A stretch of DNA of 64,000 nt from Roseiarcus sp963787135 (GCA_963787135.1 CAWBBW010000003.1:1-64000), one strand, 5' to 3'; counted from the stretch's first letter, positions 17,016 through 26,674 are shown. Notes: a model not told the origin generated them from the letters alone. Numbers and translations: made by a program.

Positions 17016-17245
17016 GAGCGTTCCTCGGGGCGTTGAGATTATGCTGTGAACCTTAGCCCTCGCGCAACGCGGGTGACAAGACAGAACGCGCGGGATCTTT
17101 GGTGAGCTATTGTCGCGCCGGCGCGCCGTAATGTTCTGCTTCGTCCGGGCGCGCGCCCGGATGTGATCCGGGCCCTCGGGGGTTGCGCGGGCCGCCCGCG
17201 CCACTATAAGTCCGGCCGAACCCACCCGCCGGGGCGCTCGAGCCG

Positions 17246-18490
<1,245 letters not shown>

Positions 18491-18530
18491 CGACTTGCGC
18501 GCCTTGCCGGCCAACAGACAGGCTCCTGCC

Positions 18531-18559
18531 TTGACACAATATAGCCTAGAGGCTATATA
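18531..18559 (+). promoter_or_regulatory. Promoter with overlapping operator for the HigBA-like module
   Basis: A near-perfect sigma-70 promoter, TTGACA (18531-18536), a 17-bp spacer and TATATA (18554-18559). The spacer and the -10 contain an inverted repeat ATATAGCC-TAGA-GGCTATAT (18539-18558), a natural operator for the helix-turn-helix antitoxin. The -10 ends only one base before the toxin ATG at 18561, so the expected RNA start (about 18566) falls inside the gene. Confidence 0.65.
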
Positions 18560-18560
18560 G

Positions 18561-18929
18561 ATGCCGTGGGTTGTGGAGTTCGACGAAGAGTTCGAGTCCG
18601 AATTCCTGGCGTTCGAGCCAGAGATTCAGGACGCATTGCTCGCAGTCGCGAAACTGCTCGCTGACTTTGGCCCGCAGCTCGGCCGACCGCATGCCGATAC
18701 GCTCAACGGCTCGATGTTCGCCAACATGAAGGAGCTTCGGTTTGAAGCTGCCGACGGTGAGTGGCGCGCGGCCTTCGCGTTCGACCCCAAGCGCCAAGCG
18801 ATCTTGCTGGTCGCTGGGGATAAGTCCGGCCGGAGCCAGAAGCGGTTTTACAAGCAGTTCGTCGCAAAGGCCGATACGCGGTTCGCCGCGCACCTGGATC
18901 GTTTGAAAACCGGAAAGAAGGAGAAGTGA
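18561..18929 (+). CDS. HigB-like toxin (RelE/Gp49 family)
   Basis: 122 aa, MPWVVEFDEEFESEFLAF. Members of this family are ribosome-dependent mRNA nucleases held inactive by the partner encoded next to them. Visible family features are ILLLVAG-like IRVAF: here LRFEAADGEWRAAFAFDPK and AILLVAGDKSGRSQKRFYKQFVAKAD, the conserved strand and basic helix. The stop is directly followed by the antitoxin ATG with 1 bp between. Toxin-first order is the HigBA arrangement. The start at 18561 matches the usual N-terminus of the family, but the promoter places the likely RNA start at about 18566, so translation may begin at GTG 18573 or from a leaderless message. Confidence 0.88.
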   Translation: MPWVVEFDEEFESEFLAFEPEIQDALLAVAKLLADFGPQLGRPHADTLNGSMFANMKELRFEAADGEWRAAFAFDPKRQAILLVAGDKSGRSQKRFYKQFVAKADTRFAAHLDRLKTGKKEK

Positions 18930-18930
18930 G

Positions 18931-19287
18931 ATGGGCCGGAGTCTTGACCAAATTCTTGGCAAGCTTCCGCGCGAACGGCGAGAGCGCGTCGAGGCGCGCT
19001 ATCAGCAGCTCCGCCAGGAGGTCGAGGGCCTGCGGGAGCTCCGCCAAATCGCCGGCAAAGCGCAGGCAGACATAGCGACGGCGCTTAACATCAAGCAACC
19101 TTCGGTGTCCAAGATCGAGAAGCAAGCTGATATGTATTTATCGACCCTGCGCAGCTACATCGAGGCGATCGGCGGTGAGCTTGAATTGACCGTGAAGCTG
19201 CCGCAGCGTCCGGCCCTGAGAATACATCGTCTTGGCGATGTCGTAGCGCCATCCGCCCACCGGACTCGAAATACCCGGCCCAGCTAG
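18931..19287 (+). CDS. HigA-like antitoxin, XRE (Cro/C1) helix-turn-helix
   Basis: 118 aa, MGRSLDQILGKLPRERRERV. The N-terminal part is a charged helix (residues 1-45) probably contacting the toxin. The helix-turn-helix is at about 45-75, KAQADIATALNIKQPSVSKIE, followed by the dimer segment DMYLSTLRSYIEAIGGELEL. It neutralises the upstream toxin and probably represses the operon through the inverted repeat at 18539-18558. The last 20 residues (PSAHRTRNTRPS) look like read-through tail. Its stop overlaps the stop of the convergent DUF4864 gene by 4 bp. Confidence 0.9.
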   Translation: MGRSLDQILGKLPRERRERVEARYQQLRQEVEGLRELRQIAGKAQADIATALNIKQPSVSKIEKQADMYLSTLRSYIEAIGGELELTVKLPQRPALRIHRLGDVVAPSAHRTRNTRPS

Positions 19288-19709
19288 ATCGCGCTGGCCT
19301 CTGATTTCACGAGCACGCAGGCTGAAATGAGCCAATCGCCGTTCTCCTCCCGGCTCAGGCTATAGAGCGCAGTCCATACGACATTATCATTGTCGACGAG
19401 CGTCGCCTGCAGGCTTGCCTTGTCGCCGGACTCCTGGAAGGCGCCAAACTCGACGCTGCGATGCCGGTACACCGGGGGATAGCGGTCGCGGACCATGGCC
19501 AGAAAGTGGTCGGCGTCGGCGAAAATCTCCTTGATCGCCGGGGCCGCCAGCGCGTAAGCCGCCTCAGCGTCGTCCCGCTCGAACGCTTCGAATTGCCGCT
19601 CGACGACGGCTTGTGAGCGGGCGGCGGTCAATTCCTCGGCGGACGCGGCCGCGACCCAAAGGGCCGCCGCCACGACCACGGCCTCGATCGTTTTCATCAC
19701 CGCTCGCAT
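19284..19709 (-). CDS. Exported DUF4864 protein
   Basis: 141 aa from ATG 19709, preceded by GAGG; an internal ATG at 19697 is an alternative. A Sec signal peptide (TIEAVVVAAALWVAAASA) is followed by a small NTF2-like domain with VVERQFEAFERDDAEAAYALA, HFLAMVRDRYPPVYRHRSVEF and NGDWLISACVL, the layout of DUF4864. It probably acts in the periplasm. The family's function is not established. It converges on the antitoxin gene. Confidence 0.8.
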   Translation of the reverse strand: MRAVMKTIEAVVVAAALWVAAASAEELTAARSQAVVERQFEAFERDDAEAAYALAAPAIKEIFADADHFLAMVRDRYPPVYRHRSVEFGAFQESGDKASLQATLVDNDNVVWTALYSLSREENGDWLISACVLVKSEASAI

Positions 19710-20017
19710 GGGCCGCCTCGTCTTTCCTCAGTCTTGATACGCGCCCGGGCCGCGAATGGTTTCAATCTCGCGGGGAGATTTGGCCGGCTTCATCGACGTC
19801 GGCGCGCTTCGCCCGCGAAGGATTAGGCGCGGGGCCAAGAATGCAAGAGGAGGCCCCCGGCGCCATTTGTCCGAATTCCCCATGCGGTCGAATGGACTTA
19901 ACGTCGCTAAACGTTCGCGCTCTGTTGCACAGGCGTCACAATTGCGGGTCAAATACCGGTCGGGCGTGGCGAATCTCCGGCTTCCTTCCGGCAGTTCGTT
20001 CATGAGACAGGCCGCTC
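19710..20017. other. Divergent intergenic region
   Basis: It lies between the DUF4864 gene (minus) and the pyruvate-kinase-like gene (plus). Short frames on both strands have poor composition. No clear operator or hairpin is seen. Confidence 0.4.
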
Positions 20018-21496
20018 ATGCCACCGAAAGCCGCTAAAGACATTGACGACTTGCGCGGCCTCCTGGCCGAGGTGAAAGTGCTTCGCGACGACATCGGGAC
20101 GAAGGGTGCGGAACTGAGAGCCGAGTGGGGCGACGCGGCGGACAAGTCCCCACCTCGCGCGCTGAACCTTTCCCACTATATCGCGCTCCGCGACCACGAC
20201 CTCACCGACCTGCAGTACCGGCTCGCCGCGCGCGGCCTGTCGTCGCTCGGCCGCAGCGAGGCCAGGGTCGCGCCCGCGCTCGACGCGCTGATCGCCACGC
20301 TCCGCCGCCTGACCGGCGACACCAGCGCCCCCTACCCGGTCGCTATCGTCGGGCGCCCGGGCGCTTCCGAACTCGAGGCCGAAGCCGACCGCATGTTCGG
20401 CAAGCGACCCAAGGGCGCGCCGCGCGTGCGGGTCATGGCGACGCTGCCAACGGAGGCGGCGACGCAGCCCGAACTCGTTGACAGCCTGGTGGTCGCCGGC
20501 ATGGACTGTGCGCGCATCAATTGCGCCCATGACGACGCCGAGGCATGGGGGCAAATGGTCGCCCATGTGCGCGAAGCCGCGGGCCGCCTCGAGCGCCCGT
20601 GCAAGGTTCTGATGGATATCGCCGGCCCGAAGTGCCGCGTCCTGAAGGTGAAGGCGCCGCCGAAGACGCGGCTCATGCGGGGCGACCGTGTCGTCCTCGT
20701 CGACGAGCTGAAGGACAAGACGAAAGAGCCGATCGCCTTTTCGCTCAATTTCCCGGAACTGGTCGATCAGCTCGCCATCGGCGCCGAGGTGTTCATCGAC
20801 GACGGCAAGGCCGCGGCGCGGGTGGTGTCGAAGAGTATCGGCCGGGCGGAAATCGAGGTCTATGCCGCGCGCGAGAAGGGCGTCCGGCTGAAGCCCGGCA
20901 AGGGCGTCAACTTCCCCTCGACCGAACTCGATCTGCCGCCGCTGACCTCGAAGGATTTCCGCGACCTCGACTTTGTCGCCGAGCACGCCGACCTCGTCGG
21001 CTTTTCCTTCGTCCAGCGGGTCGACGACGTCGAGCTCTTGCAGGATCATCTGGTTGCGCGCGCCCCCAAACGCGAGCCGCATGGGCTCGTCCTCAAGATC
21101 GAAACCCCACTCGCGGTGCGCAATCTTCCCCGTCTCATCCTGCAGTCGGCGACGCATAATCCGACCGCGGTGATGATCGCGCGCGGCGACCTTGCGGTGG
21201 AGCTGGGCTTCGCGCGCCTGACCGAGATGCAAGAGGAAATCCTTTGGCTTTGCGAGGCGGCGCATACGCCGGTCGTCTGGGCGACCCAGGTGCTCGACAA
21301 TTACGTGCGCGACGGCATCGCGAGCCGCGCCGAAATGACCGACGCGGCGATGGCGCAGGGCGCAGAATGCGTCATGCTCAACAAGGGTCCCTATCTCGCC
21401 GAAGGCGTCGCTTTCTTACGCGACGTGCTCGCCAGGATGGACCGCCATTTCGCCAAGAAATTCGCCCGCTTCGGCTCGCTGAAGGAGTGGAGCTGA
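20018..21496 (+). CDS. Pyruvate-kinase-like protein, K+-independent type, without the C-terminal domain
   Basis: 492 aa. Residues 1-130 are an extra helical N-terminal part not found in ordinary pyruvate kinase. From about 135 the kinase barrel begins: VRVMATLPTEA, AGMDCARINCAHDD (Arg166, Asn168), MDIAGPKCR (Asp200, Lys205), the B-domain region, LPPLTSKDFRDLDF, VGFSFVQ, LKIET, IARGDLAVE, WATQVLDNYV and RAEMTDAAMA. The substrate-site Lys and the Mg2+ ligands Glu and Asp are kept. The K+ ligands equivalent to Ser and Thr are Ala170 and Ile201, and the position of the activating Glu carries Lys205, the pattern of K+-independent enzymes. The LSGET segment is replaced by MLNKG and the allosteric C domain is missing. 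It may be a kinase with altered control or a related phosphotransferase. Confidence 0.8.
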   Translation: MPPKAAKDIDDLRGLLAEVKVLRDDIGTKGAELRAEWGDAADKSPPRALNLSHYIALRDHDLTDLQYRLAARGLSSLGRSEARVAPALDALIATLRRLTGDTSAPYPVAIVGRPGASELEAEADRMFGKRPKGAPRVRVMATLPTEAATQPELVDSLVVAGMDCARINCAHDDAEAWGQMVAHVREAAGRLERPCKVLMDIAGPKCRVLKVKAPPKTRLMRGDRVVLVDELKDKTKEPIAFSLNFPELVDQLAIGAEVFIDDGKAAARVVSKSIGRAEIEVYAAREKGVRLKPGKGVNFPSTELDLPPLTSKDFRDLDFVAEHADLVGFSFVQRVDDVELLQDHLVARAPKREPHGLVLKIETPLAVRNLPRLILQSATHNPTAVMIARGDLAVELGFARLTEMQEEILWLCEAAHTPVVWATQVLDNYVRDGIASRAEMTDAAMAQGAECVMLNKGPYLAEGVAFLRDVLARMDRHFAKKFARFGSLKEWS

Positions 21497-21521
21497 CGGA
21501 GCCTTGACGAAGGCGGGCGAT

Positions 21522-21546
21522 TATCTTAGCTGGATTAGCTAAGATA
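21522..21546 (+). promoter_or_regulatory. Inverted-repeat operator of the Phd/PIN module
   Basis: TATCTTAGCT (21522-21531), GGATT, then AGCTAAGATA (21537-21546): a perfect 10-bp inverted repeat with a 5-bp centre, 19 bp before the antitoxin ATG. Antitoxins of this type bind such palindromes to repress their own operon. Confidence 0.65.
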
Positions 21547-21565
21547 CATTCTAGCAGGGTTTCCC

Positions 21566-21802
21566 ATGCGGAAGGTCACCATTCACGCGGCCAAGACACA
21601 GCTGTCACGGCTGATCGAGGCTGCGCTGTCGGGTGAGGACGTGGTGATCGCGAAAGGCGACAAGCCGGTCGTTCGCCTCGTCCCAATCCCACAAGGCAAG
21701 TTCAAGTTCGGAGTTCTCGAGCCCGGCGCACTCGGCGATGGTCCCGATTTCTTGTCTCCGATGGATGAAGAGGAACTCGCGGCGTGGGAGGCGCGTTCCT
21801 GA
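21566..21802 (+). CDS. Phd/YefM-type antitoxin
   Basis: 78 aa, MRKVTIHAAKTQLSRLIEAA. The N-terminal fold (residues 1-50), IHAAKTQLSRLIEAALSGEDVVIAKGDKPVVRLVP, is the DNA-binding and dimer part of Phd/YefM proteins (shown here in its key parts: AAKTQLSRLIEA and KPVVRLVP). The C-terminal tail, with DFLSPMDEEELAAWEA, is acidic and should block the toxin active site. It overlaps the downstream PIN gene by 19 bp. The palindrome just upstream is the likely target of autorepression. Confidence 0.9.
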   Translation: MRKVTIHAAKTQLSRLIEAALSGEDVVIAKGDKPVVRLVPIPQGKFKFGVLEPGALGDGPDFLSPMDEEELAAWEARS

Positions 21803-22182
21803 CCGAAGTTTTGCTCGACACCCATGTCTGGGCTTGGACGCTGACCGATGATCGGCGAATCTCGGACCGAGCGCGAAGTGAGATCGCCGGGGCCGGGACG
21901 ATCATTGTCAGCGCAATTTCGTTCTTCGAGATCGCGCAGAAAGTTCGCCTTGGCAAATGGCCGGAAATGGCGCCGTACGTCGAACATTTGCCCAGCCTTT
22001 TGGAACGCCAACGGGCAATGTCCATCGCGCTTGAAGTTGCGGACTGTCTGATGGCCGGCGCGATGGACTGGCGGCATCGAGATCCGTTCGATCGCTTTCT
22101 GGCCGCGTCGGCGATGCGACGACGCGTCCCGATCGTCTCGGCCGATCCCGTATTCGACTCGCTGCTGACGCGCATATGGTGA
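21784..22182 (+). CDS. PIN-domain toxin (VapC-like ribonuclease)
   Basis: 132 aa from GTG 21784, inside the end of the antitoxin gene; CTG 21799 or TTG 21811 are later alternatives. Family residues are Asp in LLDTHVWAW, Glu in SAISFFEIAQKVRLG, and the DPFDRFLAASA segment with the second acidic pair, followed by IVSADPVFDSL. These four acidic positions bind the metal used to cut RNA. Gene order antitoxin then toxin, and the overlap, are typical. The PIN subtype is that paired with Phd-type antitoxins. Confidence 0.9.
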   Translation: MGGAFLTEVLLDTHVWAWTLTDDRRISDRARSEIAGAGTIIVSAISFFEIAQKVRLGKWPEMAPYVEHLPSLLERQRAMSIALEVADCLMAGAMDWRHRDPFDRFLAASAMRRRVPIVSADPVFDSLLTRIW

Positions 22183-22199
22183 AAGAACAATACTTGGGA

Positions 22200-22222
22200 G
22201 GGCCGCGCGCAACGCGTGGCCC
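22200..22222. terminator. Possible bidirectional terminator
   Basis: GGGCCGCGCG-CAA-CGCGTGGCCC forms a 10-bp stem with one G-U pair, between the convergent PIN gene and the binding-protein gene at 22229. No clear T-run is present on either side. Confidence 0.4.
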
Positions 22223-22228
22223 TGACCC

Positions 22229-23434
22229 TCAGCCCATCAGCAGCTCGCCGAACTGCTCCCAACTCTCGCCGTTGAACGAAGCGAGCTTCATCTGACGGAT
22301 AGGGCTGAAGTTGTCCGGCGAAGTGTTAATGCGCAGGCCCGGCAGCCCCATCGGCAGTTCGAGGTCCTTGAGGTTAGCCGCCTGGCGCATGACGTTTTCA
22401 CGCGAAAGGTCATTGCCGCACTGCTTGAGCACCTGAACCATCGTCGCCGACGCTCCAAAGCCGTAGACAGCGTTGGAGTCGATCAGATCGTTTGGCGACA
22501 TGTAATTGGCGATGAACGCGGCATATTCTTTGAAGCCCGCGTCGTCCTTCCAGCGCGCGTCCGTCGGATCCTTGCCGTAAACGGCGGTGATCACGCCCTT
22601 CGACTTGTCGAGGCCCGCCGGTTTCATAACCGAGGCGATCGACTGGGAGACGTCGGTCATGTAGCGGACCGCGTTCCATCCGAGATCGTAGGATTTGCGG
22701 ATCGCCTGGGCGGCGGCTTTGGGCGTCGCCGCGATGAGAAACACGTCAGCGCCCGAGCCTTGCAGCGTGACGACCTGGGAATCGATGGTCGGCTCGGTCG
22801 TTTCGTACGATGCTTCTTTGATCACCATGCCGGCGTGGTCCGCGCCAAGGCCGTCCTTCAGCCCGATCAGATAGTCCTTGCCGAAGCCATCGTTCTGATA
22901 GAGCACCCCGATCTTCGCGTCGGGCTTGGTTTTCAAGATGTGCTGGGCGAAGATTTTCGCCTCGGTTTGATAGTTGGGCTGCCAGCCCATGGTCCAGGGG
23001 AAATGCTTGGGGTCGCTGAACGTGGCGGCGCCGGTGGCGACGAACAGTTGCGGGATCTTGCTGTCGTTGAGATACTGCCGGATCGCCAGGTTCGGCGGGG
23101 TGCCGAGCGTGTTGAAGAGGAATGCAACCTTCTCCTCTTCGACGAGCCGGCGCACCTGCTCCACCGTCTTGGGGGGACTATAGCCGTCGTCGAGGCTGAT
23201 GAGATTGATCTTTCGGCCGTTGATGCCGCCCATCTCGTTGATCATCTTGAAATAGGCCGTGTCGGCCTTGCCGATGACCCCATAGGCCGAGGCCGGTCCG
23301 CTGTAGGGCATGGTCTGCCCGATCTTGATTTCCGTGTCCGTCACGCCCGGCGTTTCGGCGCGAGCCGAACCGGCGCTCGCGGCCAACGCCGCGGCGGCGG
23401 CACTGGATTGCAAAAATGAACGTCGCGTAAGCAT
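22229..23434 (-). CDS. Liv operon 2 binding protein A (Tat-exported)
   Basis: 401 aa. The N-terminus MLTRRSFLQSSAAAAALAAS has the twin-arginine motif TRRSFLQ, so it is probably exported folded. The mature part, from about ETPGVTDTEIKIG, is a type I periplasmic binding protein: IGQTMPYSGPASAYG, MINEMGGINGRKINLISLDD, LFNTLGTPPNLAIRQYLND, VLYQNDGFGKDYLIGLKDG. The family takes branched-chain amino acids, amides or urea. It is a tandem paralogue of the next gene, roughly four-fifths identical by eye, with differences mostly in the ligand lobe (AAIF/NYMSPNDL against QAFC/KYLTPTDL). GGAG ribosome site. It is last in the operon, 89 bp after the paralogue. Confidence 0.92.
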   Translation of the reverse strand: MLTRRSFLQSSAAAAALAASAGSARAETPGVTDTEIKIGQTMPYSGPASAYGVIGKADTAYFKMINEMGGINGRKINLISLDDGYSPPKTVEQVRRLVEEEKVAFLFNTLGTPPNLAIRQYLNDSKIPQLFVATGAATFSDPKHFPWTMGWQPNYQTEAKIFAQHILKTKPDAKIGVLYQNDGFGKDYLIGLKDGLGADHAGMVIKEASYETTEPTIDSQVVTLQGSGADVFLIAATPKAAAQAIRKSYDLGWNAVRYMTDVSQSIASVMKPAGLDKSKGVITAVYGKDPTDARWKDDAGFKEYAAFIANYMSPNDLIDSNAVYGFGASATMVQVLKQCGNDLSRENVMRQAANLKDLELPMGLPGLRINTSPDNFSPIRQMKLASFNGESWEQFGELLMG

Positions 23435-23523
23435 GAGCGTCTCCCTTTCTTCCTTTTTTGTCGCGGCGACTTTGAAGCCGCCTCCGATTCAGACGCGAAG
23501 CGTACGGCGCATCGCGTCCAAGC

Positions 23524-24729
23524 TCAACCCATCAGCAGCTCGCCGAACAGCTGCCAGCTCTCGCCGTCAAAATTGGCGAGCTGCATCTGCCGGATCGGGC
23601 TGTAGTTGGTCGGCGACGTATTGATGCGCATGTCGGGAAGCAGCATTGGGAGCGCCAGATCCTTGATATTCGCCGCCTGCTTCATGATGTTCTCGCGCGT
23701 GAGGTCATTGCCGCACTGTTTGAGAACTTGAACCATCGTTCCGGCCGCGCCGAACGCATAGGTCGCATTGGCGTCGGTCAAGTCGGTCGGAGTTAGGTAC
23801 TTCCCACAGAACGCCTGCCATTCCTTGAACCCGGCATCGTCCTTCCAGCGGGCGTCAGTCGGGTCTTTGCCGTAATAAGCGGTGATGAGGCCCTTCGACT
23901 TCTCGAGTCCGGCCGGCTTCAGGACGGTCGCGATCGAGGGGGAAACGTTGCTGAGGTAGCGGACGGCGTTCCAGCCAAGATCATAGGATTTCCGGATTGC
24001 CTGCGCGGCAAATTTTGGCGTCGCGGCGAAAATGACAACATCCGCGCCCGACCCTTGCAGCGACACGACCTGGGAATCGACGGTCGGCTCCGATGTCTCG
24101 TACGACGCTTCCTTGACGATCATGCTCGCGTGGTCGGAGCCGAGCGCATCCTTGAGTCCGATCAGATAGTCCTTGCCGAAGCCGTCGTTCTGATAGAGCA
24201 CCCCAACCTTGGCGTCCGGCTTTGTCGCCAGAATGTGCTTCCCATAGATGCGTGCTTCCGTTTGGTAATTCGGATTGAAGCCGATCGTCCACGGGAAGTG
24301 CTCCGGGTCGGCGAATACGCTCGCTCCGGTCGACACGAAAAGCTGCGGCACTTTGTTGTCGTTCAGATATTGCCGGATCGCCAGGTTCGGCGCGGTGCCG
24401 AGCGTGTTGAAGAGGAAGGCGACCTGCTCCTGTTCGACGAGACGGCGGACCTGCTCGACGGTCTTCGGCGGACTATAACCGTCGTCGAGGCTGATCAGAT
24501 TGATCTTGCGGCCGCTGATGCCCCCCATATCGTTGATCATCTTGAAGTAAGCCGTTTCCGTCTTGCCGATGACGCCGTAAGCAGAGGCTGGTCCGCTGTA
24601 GGGCATCGTCTGCCCGATCTTGATTTCAGCATCGGTCACCCCGGGAGTCTCGGCGCGAGCCGAACCGGCGCTCGCAGCGAAGGCCGCTGCGGCGGCGCTG
24701 GATTGCAGAAACGAGCGTCGTGTGAGCAT
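23524..24729 (-). CDS. Liv operon 2 binding protein B (Tat-exported)
   Basis: 401 aa, same length as its downstream paralogue and with the same Tat signal (MLTRRSFLQSSAAAAAFAAS). Type I periplasmic binding fold with IGQTMPYSGPASAYGVIGK, MINDMGGISGRKINLISLDD and LYQNDGFGKDYLIGLKDALG. ATG 24729 shares a base with the LivM stop (TAATG), and GAGGAAC lies upstream. A cysteine (AFCGKYLTPTDL) is unique to this copy. Two receptors feeding one permease would broaden the ligand range or give different affinities; this is inference. Confidence 0.92.
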   Translation of the reverse strand: MLTRRSFLQSSAAAAAFAASAGSARAETPGVTDAEIKIGQTMPYSGPASAYGVIGKTETAYFKMINDMGGISGRKINLISLDDGYSPPKTVEQVRRLVEQEQVAFLFNTLGTAPNLAIRQYLNDNKVPQLFVSTGASVFADPEHFPWTIGFNPNYQTEARIYGKHILATKPDAKVGVLYQNDGFGKDYLIGLKDALGSDHASMIVKEASYETSEPTVDSQVVSLQGSGADVVIFAATPKFAAQAIRKSYDLGWNAVRYLSNVSPSIATVLKPAGLEKSKGLITAYYGKDPTDARWKDDAGFKEWQAFCGKYLTPTDLTDANATYAFGAAGTMVQVLKQCGNDLTRENIMKQAANIKDLALPMLLPDMRINTSPTNYSPIRQMQLANFDGESWQLFGELLMG

Positions 24730-25787
24730 TATGTTCCTCCTTGTTTTCCTGTCGTCTCCGTCGGATTTAGGCTGCCGCCTTCAACTTGAACGGCCTTCCC
24801 TGTCGAAGCAATCCGCTCGGCGAACCTCATTGCGGCCCGCAAGGCCCCCGCCACCCCCGTCGGCATCGCCGCCATGATCAGGATCAGCAACAGCCCATAG
24901 ATCGCGCCCGGCAACGCCTTGGCGCTCTCGCCGAAATTGACCGAGAGCTGGTCGGCGAGGTTCGGCACGAATTCGATGAAGAGCGCGCCGAACAGCACGC
25001 CGCCGAGCGAGGCGAGGCCTCCGATGACGATGCCGACCAGAAACGACAGCGACAGGGGAAGCCCGAAGCTTTCCGGGGAGACGAAGCCGACCGCAATCGC
25101 GCTCAAGCCGCCCGCGACGCCGGCGTAGAGCGCGCTGACGCCGAAGCAGGTCGTCTTGTAGAGCGCCGCGTTGACGCCCATCGTCTCGGCGGCAATCGGC
25201 TGGTCGCGGATCGCGATCAGCGCCCGCCCGATGCGCCCGGTCGCGAGATTCCTCGCCGCCCAGTAGAGCGCGGCTGCCCAGAGAAGGCAGACGAGATAAA
25301 TCCACTGATCGGCGTTGAGGGTGAGCCCGAACGGGGCTTGCGGCTTTGCGAGCAACACGCCCTGCGAGCCGCCGGTCCACGCGTCGAAGCCTTTGTAGGA
25401 AAGGATCTGCGGGGTGGCGACCGCGAGCGCGAAGGTCGCGAGCGCGAGATAGAGGCCGCCGAACCGCAGCGCCGGAAAGCCGAACAGGAATCCCGCGCCG
25501 AAGCAGACGAGGCTCGCAATCGGGATCGCCGCCCAATAGGGCACGCCGAATTTCACCGTCAGAATCGCCGCGCCGTAGCCGCCGATTGCGAAGAAGGCCC
25601 CGTGCCCGAGCGAAATCTGGCCGTTGAATCCGGTCAAAAGGTTGAGGCCAATCAGCGCGATTGCAAGGATCAGCACCTGCGCTCCCTGGTAGAGATGGTA
25701 GCCGGACGCCACAAACGGAAAGGCGAGCGCACAGGCGAGCACAGCGAGCGTGACGACGAAGCGCGGAGAGCCGCTCGAATCGGACAT
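24729..25787 (-). CDS. livM: ABC permease, LivM family, operon 2
   Basis: 352-aa inner-membrane permease. Hydrophobic helices start at LAVLACALAFPFVASGYH. LivM marks are LIGLNLLTGFNGQISLGHGAFFAIGGYGAAIL (in parts: TGFNGQISLGHGAFFAIGGY), LALATFALAVATPQIL, NLATGRIGRALIAIRDQPIAAETMG and VIGGLASLGGVLFGALFIEF. The N- and C-termini are short and cytoplasmic. It follows LivH after 2 bp. The frame is intact, unlike the permeases of operon 1. Confidence 0.93.
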   Translation of the reverse strand: MSDSSGSPRFVVTLAVLACALAFPFVASGYHLYQGAQVLILAIALIGLNLLTGFNGQISLGHGAFFAIGGYGAAILTVKFGVPYWAAIPIASLVCFGAGFLFGFPALRFGGLYLALATFALAVATPQILSYKGFDAWTGGSQGVLLAKPQAPFGLTLNADQWIYLVCLLWAAALYWAARNLATGRIGRALIAIRDQPIAAETMGVNAALYKTTCFGVSALYAGVAGGLSAIAVGFVSPESFGLPLSLSFLVGIVIGGLASLGGVLFGALFIEFVPNLADQLSVNFGESAKALPGAIYGLLLILIMAAMPTGVAGALRAAMRFAERIASTGKAVQVEGGSLNPTETTGKQGGT

Positions 25788-25789
25788 CG

Positions 25790-26662
25790 TCAGACCCTGA
25801 CCACGAGACGCCGCCCGAAGAGGCCCGACGGGCGCCAGACGAGAACGCCAACGATGATGGCGAGCGCGACCGAGAGCTTGACCTCGGCGCCGACGACATA
25901 GGCGCCCATGAGATTCTCGAGCACGCCCACGGCGAAGCCGCCGAACGCAGCGCCGAACGGATTGTCGATGCCGCCGAGCACGGCGCCGGCGAAGGCATAA
26001 AGAAGGACGCCCGCCATCATGTTGGGATCGAGATAGACGATCGGCGCCGCCATCATGCCCGCGATCGCCCCGATCGCCGCGGCGAGGCCCCAGCCGATCG
26101 CCAGCATCCAGCCGACCCGGATGCCGACGAGGCGGCTCGATATCGGATTCTGCGCCGCCGCGCGCATCGCAAGGCCGAGCGGTGTGAAGCGGAAGAAGGC
26201 ATAGACGAGCACCAGCACGCAGAGGCTCACCACAACCGCGCCCGATTCATGGGCCGACATATAGACATTGCCGAACCACGGCCGTCCGGAGAACGGCGTG
26301 TCGAAGGAGGTGACCGAATAGCCGTAGATCCAGCCGGCGAGCGCATTGAAAATGAGCGCGAGCCCGATGAACACGATCACTGAGGCGAGCACCGGCGCCT
26401 TGGCGAACGGCCTGACGACGAGGCGCTCGATCACAACTCCGCCGACGAACGAAACGACCACTGTAGCAACGAACGCGCGCCAGTAAGGCCAGCCCGAGTC
26501 CATCAGCTTCCAGGCGAAATAGGTCGAGAACATCGCCATCTCGCCCTGGGCGAAGTTTACGAGCTGGGTCGCCTGGTAGATCATCACCAGCGCGAGCGCC
26601 ATAATCGCATAGACGCCGCCAAGGGCCAGTCCGGACGCCAGTTGGTGAAGAAACTCGTTCAA
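25790..26662 (-). CDS. livH: ABC permease, LivH family, operon 2
   Basis: 290 aa, MNEFLHQLASGLALGGVYAI, with the LivH marks LVNFAQGEMAMFSTYFAW and GLAMRAAAQNPISSRLVGI in the loop that docks the ATPase, then GAVLGGIDNPFGAAFGGFAVG and a C-terminus VLVWRPSGLFGR. About eight hydrophobic segments. It forms the channel with LivM. The gap to the LivF stop is 12 bp. Confidence 0.93.
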   Translation of the reverse strand: MNEFLHQLASGLALGGVYAIMALALVMIYQATQLVNFAQGEMAMFSTYFAWKLMDSGWPYWRAFVATVVVSFVGGVVIERLVVRPFAKAPVLASVIVFIGLALIFNALAGWIYGYSVTSFDTPFSGRPWFGNVYMSAHESGAVVVSLCVLVLVYAFFRFTPLGLAMRAAAQNPISSRLVGIRVGWMLAIGWGLAAAIGAIAGMMAAPIVYLDPNMMAGVLLYAFAGAVLGGIDNPFGAAFGGFAVGVLENLMGAYVVGAEVKLSVALAIIVGVLVWRPSGLFGRRLVVRV

Positions 26663-26674
26663 CGCTCTCCCCGC

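Noticed and set aside
20000..21265. 421-aa minus-strand open frame
   Set aside because: Antisense of the pyruvate-kinase-like gene, with no recognisable motif.
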